From assembly GCF_004367745.1 (NCBI RefSeq), contig NZ_CP037993.1:3596001-3660000 (forward strand): a DNA stretch of 64,000 bases. The letters are read 5' to 3'. Of the stretch, positions 57,368 through 64,000 are shown in pieces (within the stretch, counting starts at the first letter, position 1; each line of letters starts with the position of its first letter). Position numbers and translations under genes: made by a program. The notes under the pieces are model-generated. The model did not search any database, had not been told where the DNA came from, and saw only the letters and a program-made list of their open reading frames with translations. Origin of the DNA: Herbaspirillum huttiense (GTDB taxonomy: Bacteria; Pseudomonadota; Gammaproteobacteria; Burkholderiales; Burkholderiaceae_D).

Positions 57368-57994
57368 GTGAAAAAAATCGTCACCATCACCGCCGCCGTT
57401 GCCGCCCTGGCTTCCTCCTTCGCCGCTGCTCCCGTGTTCGCGCAAGAAGCGCAAAGCCCGTGGCTGGTGCGCGTGCGCGCCGTTGATCTGAGCCCGGAAA
57501 ACAAGTCCGACCAGGTCAACGGCGCCGGCGCCTCGGACCGCATCACCATCAACGAGAAGGTGATTCCGGAACTCGACATCAGCTACTTCTTCACCCCGAA
57601 CATCGCCGCCGAACTGGTGCTGACCTATCCGCAAAAGCAGGACGTGCGTCTGGACGGCACCAAGATCGGTACCTTCAAGCACCTGCCGCCAACCCTGCTG
57701 CTGCAATACCACTTCATGCCTGAAGCAGTCTTCAGCCCCTACGTCGGTGCCGGTATCAACTACACCCGCATCTCCGGCGTGGATCTGGCCAACGGCCTGC
57801 AACTGGACAGCAACAGCGTCGGCGGCGCCCTGCAGATCGGTGCCGACTACAAGATCAACAAGAACTGGCTGATCAACTTCGATATCAAGAAGGTGCAGAT
57901 CTCCAGCGACGTCAAGACTGCTTCCGGCACCAAGATTTCCAGCGTCAAGATCGACCCGTGGCTGATCGGCGTTGGCGTGGGCTACCGTTTCTAA
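57368..57994 (+). CDS. ompW: OmpW-family outer membrane protein
   Basis: 208-residue eight-stranded beta-barrel with a signal peptide (IVTITAAVAALASSFAAAPVFAQ). Family motifs: PWLVRVRAVDLSPENKSD, IPELDISYFFTPNIAAELVLT, LPPTLLLQYHF, FSPYVGAGINYT, and the C-terminal aromatic VGVGYRF. OmpW forms a narrow hydrophobic channel. Expression is probably induced at low oxygen via the FNR box at 57295. Monocistronic with a good terminator. ATG 57368 is clear. Confidence 0.95.
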   Translation: MKKIVTITAAVAALASSFAAAPVFAQEAQSPWLVRVRAVDLSPENKSDQVNGAGASDRITINEKVIPELDISYFFTPNIAAELVLTYPQKQDVRLDGTKIGTFKHLPPTLLLQYHFMPEAVFSPYVGAGINYTRISGVDLANGLQLDSNSVGGALQIGADYKINKNWLINFDIKKVQISSDVKTASGTKISSVKIDPWLIGVGVGYRF

Positions 57995-58016
57995 GGTATT
58001 CTTGCCGCACCCAAAC

Positions 58017-58058
58017 GGCGCGATCCGTCATCGATGATGACCGGTCGCGTTGTTTTTT
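58017..58058 (+). terminator. terminator of ompW
   Basis: Long imperfect stem (about 58018-58031 with 58037-58050) capped near GATG, followed by GTTTTTT. Confidence 0.8.
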
Positions 58059-58200
58059 GGGATCCGCGCTAACGTCCCCGCCACCGGTTTCCCGGCCGCC
58101 ATTTCTTGCAACGCCATCCGCCCTTGCAGCGTTAGCTGGAGCAGTCTCTGCGGCATGCTCCGCCCGTCCACCGTTTGATAGTAGGAAGAGGTTAATTACG

Positions 58201-59319
58201 ATGTCGACGACTTCGCACCCCAATACCCCGGTCGCGCCCGGCGCGCCGATGCCCCATCGCAAGATCATCCGCTCCTGGGTGATCCCCATCAGCCAGCGCA
58301 GCACGGCCATCGCCCTGGCACTGTCGGTACTGGATTTCTGCCTGTTCGGTGCCAGCCTGGCGGCCATCGTCTGGGCCCCGTGGCTGCTGGCCAAGATCGC
58401 GCTGGGCGTGGTCAATGGCTTCATCATCGGCCGCCTGTTCATCCTCGGCCACGATGCCTGCCACCAGGCTTTCACGCCCAGCCGCAAGCTCAATACCTGG
58501 CTCGGCCGCCTGTTGTTCATGCCCTCGCTCACGCCCTATAGCCTGTGGGCAGTCGGTCACAATGTGGTGCACCATGGCTATACCAACCTGAAGGGTTTTG
58601 ATTTCGTCTGGCAGCCGCGCTCGCTGGAAGAATTCCGCGCCCTGCCGCGCTGGCGTCAGCGCCTGGAGCGCATCTACCGCAGCGGCTTCGGTCCCGGCCT
58701 GTACTACATGATCGACATGTGGTGGAAGCGCATGTACTTCCCCTCGAAGAAACAGATGCCGACCCGCCGCGCCGAATTCATGTGGGATGGCGTACTGGTG
58801 ACCGCCGTCGCCGTCGTCTGGATCGCCGGCCTGGCCTGGGCCGCGCAGGCGACTGAACAATCCTTCTGGACCCTGCTGGTGACCGGCTTTGCGATTCCGC
58901 TGCTGTTCTGGAAGGCCATGATCGGCTTCGTGGTGTATGTGCACCATACGCATACCTCGGTGGCCTGGTATGAAGACAAGATCACCTGGGCTGCTGCACA
59001 ACCCTTCGTTTCCACCACCGTGCACCTGACCTTCGGCCGCTACTGGGGTTCGCTGCTGCATCACATCATGGAACACACCGCGCACCACGTGGACATGAGC
59101 GTGCCGCTGTATCGTCTCAAGCAAGCCCAGAAGAAACTGGAAACCATGCTGCCCGGCCGCATCGTGATCCAGCGCTTCTCCTGGCGCTGGTACTTCGACA
59201 CGGCGCGCCGCTGCAAGCTGTATGACTTCAAGCGCCTGTGCTGGACCGACTATCGTGGCCGCCCGACCAGCACTCCGCTGCCGTTGCCGGACATGAGCAA
59301 ACCTACGGCAGAAGCCTGA
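58201..59319 (+). CDS. membrane fatty acid desaturase
   Basis: 372-residue di-iron membrane desaturase with the three histidine boxes: HDACHQ (about 84-89), HNVVHH (about 121-126) and HTAHH in the C-terminal part. Hydrophobic segments at about 38-75 and two more near 200-250 anchor it in the membrane. It introduces double bonds in acyl lipids or related substrates using O2 and reduced carrier; the substrate is not visible. ATG 58201 has a GGAAGAGG site. Downstream of ompW across a terminator, so probably separately transcribed. Confidence 0.88.
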   Translation: MSTTSHPNTPVAPGAPMPHRKIIRSWVIPISQRSTAIALALSVLDFCLFGASLAAIVWAPWLLAKIALGVVNGFIIGRLFILGHDACHQAFTPSRKLNTWLGRLLFMPSLTPYSLWAVGHNVVHHGYTNLKGFDFVWQPRSLEEFRALPRWRQRLERIYRSGFGPGLYYMIDMWWKRMYFPSKKQMPTRRAEFMWDGVLVTAVAVVWIAGLAWAAQATEQSFWTLLVTGFAIPLLFWKAMIGFVVYVHHTHTSVAWYEDKITWAAAQPFVSTTVHLTFGRYWGSLLHHIMEHTAHHVDMSVPLYRLKQAQKKLETMLPGRIVIQRFSWRWYFDTARRCKLYDFKRLCWTDYRGRPTSTPLPLPDMSKPTAEA

Positions 59320-59681
59320 ACAGAAGCCAAGGCAGCCCCATTCAGGAAGCCACGAAGGCTCTGAAGTTTCAACAACAAGACGGTCGCATGGAAGGGCATT
59401 CGCGGGTCCCCGGTAACCCCGCGATACCGCCCACTTTCCCCCATCAAGGCCGCTTCTCTTCCACGTACTGTCAGCCGTCGTCATTGGCCGTCAGTTCTGA
59501 TGTTTTTAGGTGAAATCCGCCATCACACGGTAAGCCTGCCCGCCCTTTCGGGCGCCTACTTGGACCAAGTTTGATCTGGGACAAGAAATGCCGTCTGATT
59601 CGGGAATACTGTGCTGCCTATCACGTTCCGCGCACTTAAAATCGAGTCATTCGATTGCCACAAGTCCGCCGGGAACATCGT
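59320..59681. other. intergenic region upstream of fnr
   Basis: 362 nt. A short GC hairpin (GCCCG, CTTT, CGGGC type) sits near 59540-59556. A half-conserved FNR-like element (TTGAT-CTGG-GACAA) lies at 59571-59584, possibly autoregulatory. No gene is seen. Confidence 0.45.
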
Positions 59682-60533
59682 ATGAACCAGCCTTGCCACT
59701 CCACTTCGCTCGCCGCTGCCAACAACGCCGCCGCGCCCCTGACCCAATGCTCGCCGCTGACTGCCGCGCGCGAAGCCGCCGCCAGCTCTGCGCTGCGCAG
59801 CTGCACCGCCTGCGGCATGCACCAGCTGTGCCTGCCCATGGGCCTGGATGAATCCGACATGAAACGCCTGGACAAGATCATCGGCCGCCGCAAAGTCGCC
59901 CGCGATGACTTCCTGTACCGTATCGGCGACCGCTTCACCGCGCTCTACGCCGTGCGTGTGGGCCATTTCAAGACCTATCAGGAAAACCTCGACGGCGACC
60001 GCCAGATCACCGGTTTCCAGATGCCTGGCGAACTGCTGGGCATGGATGCCATCAGCACCGAGCAGCATCAATGCGATGCAGTGGCCCTGCAGGACAGTGA
60101 AGTCTGCGAGATCCCGTTTGCCCGCCTGGAACAGTTGTTCGGCCAGATCCCGCATCTGCTGCGTCACTTCCATCGCATGATGAGCCACGAGATCACCAGC
60201 GAACAGAACGTCATCATGCTGCTGGGGAACATGCGTGCGGAGCAGCGCTTTGCTGCCTTCCTGGTGAATTTGTCTTCACGTTATGCCGCACGCGGCTATT
60301 CTTCGACGCGCTTCCAGCTGCGCATGACGCGTCAGGACGTCGGCAACTACCTGGGTCTGACCATCGAAAGCATCAGCCGCCTGATTTCCAAGTTCCGCAA
60401 GCAAGGCCTGCTGGCGGTGGAACAACGCGATGTGGAAGTGGTGGACCTGGCCGCGCTCAAGCGCCTGGCGGCCGGCGTCGATGCCTGCACACCGGCACCG
60501 GCGGCAGCAGCTACCGCGCGAGCAGCCAGCTGA
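59682..60533 (+). CDS. fnr: Fnr-type oxygen-sensing regulator
   Basis: 283-residue Crp/Fnr regulator. The four [4Fe-4S] ligands are present: Cys41, Cys44 and Cys50 (SCTACGMHQLC) and Cys131 (HQCDA). A cyclic-nucleotide-like domain and dimer helix follow, then the HTH with the Fnr recognition pattern (TRQDVGNYLGLTIESISRLI). N- and C-terminal Ala-rich extensions are longer than in E. coli. Active without oxygen; likely targets here are ompW and the cbb3 oxidase operon. ATG 59682 has a GGGAA site; the frame is open to 59655. A hairpin without T run (60543-60576) follows. Confidence 0.95.
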   Translation: MNQPCHSTSLAAANNAAAPLTQCSPLTAAREAAASSALRSCTACGMHQLCLPMGLDESDMKRLDKIIGRRKVARDDFLYRIGDRFTALYAVRVGHFKTYQENLDGDRQITGFQMPGELLGMDAISTEQHQCDAVALQDSEVCEIPFARLEQLFGQIPHLLRHFHRMMSHEITSEQNVIMLLGNMRAEQRFAAFLVNLSSRYAARGYSSTRFQLRMTRQDVGNYLGLTIESISRLISKFRKQGLLAVEQRDVEVVDLAALKRLAAGVDACTPAPAAAATARAAS

Positions 60534-60618
60534 GGGCATACAGGCTTGAAACCGGTGGCATCACCGGCTTCGAGCCAACCCCAGTCTATTCAATGTTGAT
60601 TGAAGCGCTCCAAGGCGT

Positions 60619-60876
60619 TCAGCCTTGGACGTAATGACGCAAGCGCTCTCTCGGCAGGGCGCGCGTCAGCCTCACGGCCAGCAGGCCGCAGACGGCGAAA
60701 CTTCCCCAGAAACAGAAGAACCCGACGGTATAGGCGCCCAGCGCTTCCCATTCGTGGCCGGACACCATGGCCAGCTCCTCGGGATTGAACAGGGAAAAGA
60801 ACACGCCCTCGGCCGCGATGGCCATCAGGAAAGCCACCCAGACCACGATGGCAAGATTGCGTTGCTGTTTGCGCAT
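60619..60876 (-). CDS. small two-TM membrane protein at the end of the cco operon
   Basis: 85 residues with two TM helices (LAIVVWVAFLMAIAAEGVFF and AYTVGFFCFWGSFAVCGLLA) and a short basic C-terminus. Strong AAGGAGA site before ATG 60876. It follows fixH by 76 nt on the same strand, so it may be an accessory of cbb3 oxidase assembly. No family recognised; function unknown. Confidence 0.7.
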   Translation of the reverse strand: MRKQQRNLAIVVWVAFLMAIAAEGVFFSLFNPEELAMVSGHEWEALGAYTVGFFCFWGSFAVCGLLAVRLTRALPRERLRHYVQG

Positions 60877-60951
60877 GGCTGTCTCCTTGACGCATGAAGT
60901 TTCATCCGAAGATGGCCGGTCTTGAAGCCGGCTTCACTCCAGCTTAGCGCA

Positions 60952-61497
60952 TTATTCGGCCGGTGCGTAGGCCTCCGCATTCATTTCGATGCTGCGCTGT
61001 TGCGGCCACACCCAGGACCCGTGCAGGCGCCAGCGATGGCTGCCGTCCTCGGCCACCAGGCGCCAGCGTGCCTGCTCCATCTCCGCCAGCGGTACCGAGA
61101 AGCTACCATCGGCGGCCGGACGCACCAGCAGCGTGCGGTCCTTGGCCGGCTGGGTCGGGTGCACCAGGTTCAGCACCAGGGTCTGGCCCTCTTCGCCGGC
61201 GGCAGGCACCTGGCGCATCTGCAGGCGGCCGCGCAGCACGGCAGCGGCCGGGTCATAGGCGATGCCGATGGCCGCGCCCAGCCTTTGCGCCTCATGATCG
61301 CGGCGCAGGTCCTTGTTGATGGCCTTGCCCTGCTTGTAGTAATCGTCGGCCACCAGGGCATCGGCCCGCGAGATGGCCAGCCAGGCGGTAAAGATCCCCG
61401 CTACCACCACAACGGCCGGGCCGGACATCAGCAGCCAGGGCCAGCGGTGACGATACCAGGGAGCGGTGTTGCCAAGCTTGGGGGAGACAGTCTGCAT
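60952..61497 (-). CDS. fixH: FixH/CcoH family protein
   Basis: 181-residue membrane-anchored protein: TM at about 20-45 (WPWLLMSGPAVVVVAGIFTA) followed by the FixH motif VADDYYKQGKAINKDL and a periplasmic beta-domain. FixH/CcoH aids assembly and stability of cbb3 oxidase. ATG 61497 has a GAGAGGAAACC site; the ATG ten codons upstream (61527) lacks one. It lies 53 nt after ccoG. Confidence 0.9.
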   Translation of the reverse strand: MQTVSPKLGNTAPWYRHRWPWLLMSGPAVVVVAGIFTAWLAISRADALVADDYYKQGKAINKDLRRDHEAQRLGAAIGIAYDPAAAVLRGRLQMRQVPAAGEEGQTLVLNLVHPTQPAKDRTLLVRPAADGSFSVPLAEMEQARWRLVAEDGSHRWRLHGSWVWPQQRSIEMNAEAYAPAE

Positions 61498-61550
61498 GGT
61501 TTCCTCTCGATATGACGTTTGGTTCATGTGATTTTTGCCAGCTGCCGCCC

Positions 61551-63071
61551 TCAGCGGCGCGGCACCAGGAAGACGGCCTTCTCGCTGACATGCAGCGCGG
61601 GCTGGTCCTCGGCCTGCAATTCGATGTGAATTTTGTTGGAACCGGACTCACCCGCTCCATGCGGCGCCCTCACCCGCACCGGCACCATCAGCGTCTGGGT
61701 GGCGGCCAGTTCGATGGGGCCGGCCGGATCGACGGTCAGTCCTTCGATACCGCTCGCACTGATGCGATAGCGATGGCCGCGCTCATCGGTGTTGATGACT
61801 TGCAAGCGGTAGACGTTTTCGATGATGCCGTCCTCCACCTCTCGGCCCATGGAACCGCGATCACGGATCACGTCCAGCTTCAGCGGCGTGCGTACCACCA
61901 GCGAGCCCAGGAACAGCGCGATCACCGCACCCAGGATGGCGGTGTAGATCAGGATGCGCGGACGGAACAGGCGGCGGCGGATCTCCGGCGTCGAGAAGCC
62001 CTGCTCGATGGCGTTCTCGGTGGAATAGCGGATCAGGCCGCGCGGGCGGTCGATCTTGTCCATCACGCTGTCGCAGGCATCCACGCATGCCGCGCAGCCG
62101 ATGCACATGTATTGCAGGCCCTGGCGGATGTCGATGCCAGTCGGACAGACCTGGACGCACATGGTGCAGTCGATGCAATCGCCCGCCTTGCGCCCCTCCT
62201 GCAGCTTGGCTGCCTTGGCCGCCGGCATGCGCGGCTCGCCACGGGCGTTGTCATAGGTGATGACCAGGGAGTCACGGTCGAACATGGCGCTCTGGAAGCG
62301 GGCATAGGGGCACATGTACTTGCAGACCTGCTCGCGCATCCAGCCGGCATTGCCATAGGTGGCGAAGGCGTAGAAGGCGATCCAGAAGCTCTCCCACGGG
62401 CCCAGTGCGAACTGGCCGATTTCCGGCAACAACTCGCGCATCGGCGAGAAGTAGCCGACGAAGCTGATGCCGGTCCACAGGGCCAGGCCGCCCCAGGCCA
62501 GGTGCTTGGCGGACTTGCGCCAGAGCTTGTCGAACGACCAGGGCTGGCGGTCCAGGCGCATGCGGGCACTGCGGTTGCCTTCGATGCGGCGTTCGATCCA
62601 CAGGAAGATCTCGGTGTAGACCGTCTGCGGACAGGCGTAGCCGCACCAGACGCGGCCGGCGATGGCCGTGAAGAGGAACAGGCTGAAGGCGCAGATGATC
62701 AGCAGCGCGGCCAGCCAGATGAAGTCTTGCGGCCACAGCACCAGGCCGAACAGATAGAACTTGCGTGAGGCCAGGTCGAACAGCACGGCCTGGCGCTCGT
62801 TCCAGTTGATCCACGGCAGGCCGTAGAACACCAGCTGCGTCAGGAATACGCACAGCCAGCGCAGGCTGGCAAAGCGTCCCTGGATCTCGCGCGGGTAGAT
62901 CTGTTCACGCGCGGCATACATGCGGATGACGGCGTATTCATCCTTGCTCTCCTTCGTCGGCAAATCCTGCTGCGTTCCTGCCTCGGGTGGCGGGTCCCCT
63001 TCCTTGCCCTGCCTGGGTGTCATTGCGGCCTTGTTCATGGTCTTGCCTGCTCTGCTTTCGCTCTCTGTCAT
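61551..63071 (-). CDS. ccoG: CcoG/RdxA/FixG cytochrome c oxidase accessory protein
   Basis: 506-residue polytopic ferredoxin-like protein. TMs lie near 85, 120, 200 and 395. The WCGYACPQTVYTEIF motif contains reactive cysteines, and two 4Fe-4S motifs follow (CIDCTMCVQVCPTGIDIR and CIGCAACVDACDSVMDK). A C-terminal Ig-like domain is periplasmic. CcoG reduces copper for cbb3 oxidase biogenesis. ATG 63071 has an AAGGGG site; internal ATGs are less likely. It lies between ccoP and fixH. Confidence 0.95.
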   Translation of the reverse strand: MTESESRAGKTMNKAAMTPRQGKEGDPPPEAGTQQDLPTKESKDEYAVIRMYAAREQIYPREIQGRFASLRWLCVFLTQLVFYGLPWINWNERQAVLFDLASRKFYLFGLVLWPQDFIWLAALLIICAFSLFLFTAIAGRVWCGYACPQTVYTEIFLWIERRIEGNRSARMRLDRQPWSFDKLWRKSAKHLAWGGLALWTGISFVGYFSPMRELLPEIGQFALGPWESFWIAFYAFATYGNAGWMREQVCKYMCPYARFQSAMFDRDSLVITYDNARGEPRMPAAKAAKLQEGRKAGDCIDCTMCVQVCPTGIDIRQGLQYMCIGCAACVDACDSVMDKIDRPRGLIRYSTENAIEQGFSTPEIRRRLFRPRILIYTAILGAVIALFLGSLVVRTPLKLDVIRDRGSMGREVEDGIIENVYRLQVINTDERGHRYRISASGIEGLTVDPAGPIELAATQTLMVPVRVRAPHGAGESGSNKIHIELQAEDQPALHVSEKAVFLVPRR

Positions 63072-63178
63072 GCGCCCCTTGGCCGGGCGCGGCCGATATG
63101 GCCATCACGAAGAACGCCGGGGCCGCGCAGCTCTGTGTCTGCGTCGGCCCCGGCGCGGGTTCAACTGCTCATCGGGGC

Positions 63179-64000
63179 CTACTTGGCCTCTGCGTTGCTG
63201 GGCTTGTTGGACAAGCTCCAGACATAGGCCGCCAGCACATGTACCTTGGGTTCACCGAGGAATTCGCCAAACGCCGGCATGGTGTTGTCGCGGCCCTTGT
63301 TGATGGTCTCCTTGATGGTGTCGATGCTGCCGCCATAGAGCCAGATCTTGTCCGACAGGTTGGGCGCGCCCAGGGCTTGGTTGCCCACACCGCCAGGGCC
63401 GTGGCAAGCCATGCAGGCGGCAAACTTGGACTTGCCCAGTTCGGCCTTGATCGGATCATGGGCCGAATTGGACAGGCTCAGCACATAGTTGGCGACGTTG
63501 TCGACATCCTTGTCGGTACCCACCGCTGCAGCCATGGGCGGCATGACGCCGTGACGGCCCTTGAGGATGGTTTCCTTGATGATCTCGGGCGTGCCGCCAT
63601 GCAGCCAATCGTTGTCGGTCAAGTTGGGGAAGCCCTTGTTGCCGCGCGCATCCGAACCGTGGCACTGCGCGCAGTAGGTCAGGAACAGGCGCTCGCCGAT
63701 GGCATGGGCCTGCGGGTCGGCGGCCACCACCTTCAGGTCCTTCTTGAGGTAGCTGTCGAAGAGCGGTCCGTACTTGGCTTCGGCCTGCTTGACGTCGGCA
63801 TCATGCTCGCCGGTCGAACGCCAGCCCAAGGTACCGGGCAGGTTGCCCAGGCCCGGATAGGCGATCAGGTAGCCCACCGAGAAGATGATGGTGATGTAGA
63901 ACAGCCACATCCACCAGCGCGGCAGCGGGTTGTTCAGTTCGGTCAGGTCGTCGTCCCAGACGTGGCCGGTGGTCGAACCGGCAACCGGCTGGTCGCCCTT
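63179..64000 (-). CDS. ccoP: cbb3 oxidase diheme subunit CcoP (5' end beyond window)
   Basis: 273 visible codons. The N-terminal periplasm-facing segment includes GHVWDDDLTELNNPLPRWW and TM MWLFYITIIFSVGYLIAYPG, followed by two c-type heme domains: CAQCH with distal Met (MPPM) and CMACH with distal Met (MPAF). CcoP passes electrons from cytochromes to the high-affinity oxidase CcoNO. The start and ccoNOQ lie outside the window. ccoG follows after 107 nt. Confidence 0.95.
   Translation of the reverse strand, partial: KGDQPVAGSTTGHVWDDDLTELNNPLPRWWMWLFYITIIFSVGYLIAYPGLGNLPGTLGWRSTGEHDADVKQAEAKYGPLFDSYLKKDLKVVAADPQAHAIGERLFLTYCAQCHGSDARGNKGFPNLTDNDWLHGGTPEIIKETILKGRHGVMPPMAAAVGTDKDVDNVANYVLSLSNSAHDPIKAELGKSKFAACMACHGPGGVGNQALGAPNLSDKIWLYGGSIDTIKETINKGRDNTMPAFGEFLGEPKVHVLAAYVWSLSNKPSNAEAK

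Overview
The window is a compact, GC-rich betaproteobacterial chromosome segment. Gene content and protein style point to Oxalobacteraceae and most likely Herbaspirillum: an iscRSUA operon, aldarate catabolism, an acdS/acdR pair, a cbb3 oxidase operon with Fnr, and many LysR/GntR regulators. This assignment is inferred from recognition, not from a database search. There is no prophage, insertion sequence, integrase or CRISPR array.

Layout. 1-2640: the iscR-iscS-iscU-iscA operon (minus; iscA is cut by the window edge), with a sigma70-type promoter embedded in two IscR-like operators. 2871-11436: an aldarate (glucarate/galactarate) island with a GntR/FCD regulator, kdgD, a chemoreceptor, a secreted lactonase, garD and an aldarate MFS transporter. 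A very similar operator-like element lies before kdgD and directly downstream of the transporter promoter. 11592-16333: an ArsP-type permease, selD-mnmH (tRNA selenouridine), a HEPN/MNT toxin-antitoxin-like pair with a 34-bp dyad at its start, and two identical tRNA-Asn units. 16418-25186: an aminotransferase, uvrB, a uracil-DNA-glycosylase relative lacking the usual catalytic Asp, a second chemoreceptor, a GcvA-type LysR and a small monooxygenase.

25267-31905 is a zinc-acquisition hub. A znuCBA-type ABC operon (minus) and a zrgABCE-like operon (plus: DUF2796 protein, ABC ATPase, FtsX-type permease, DUF3299 protein) diverge from a region carrying two copies of a 17-bp GCAAC-N3/GTTGC element, the likely Zur control point. 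31922-32830 is the most unusual non-coding stretch: six copies of a roughly 72-bp unit, each with two inverted DnaA-box-like 9-mers at a fixed 26-bp spacing. 33089-34806 holds sparse, poorly characterised genes and a possible small RNA.

35243-44481: a dipeptide/oligopeptide ABC transporter operon (SBP, two permeases, two ATPases) that continues into two M20 peptidases, with a divergent LysR. 44561-48910: a large subtilisin-type autotransporter with a 15-residue repeat stalk. 49313-54277: an EmrAB-NodT tripartite efflux operon and a divergent MarR regulator, with helically phased CAATAC repeats between them. 54372-59319: prolyl iminopeptidase, the acdR/acdS pair for ACC deamination, OmpW behind a perfect FNR box, and a fatty-acid desaturase. 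59682-64000: fnr, converging on a cbb3 oxidase tail (ccoP, cut by the edge, then ccoG, fixH and a small membrane protein). Overall the segment suits a plant-associated, metabolically flexible bacterium that senses aldarates, scavenges zinc and peptides, and respires at low oxygen.
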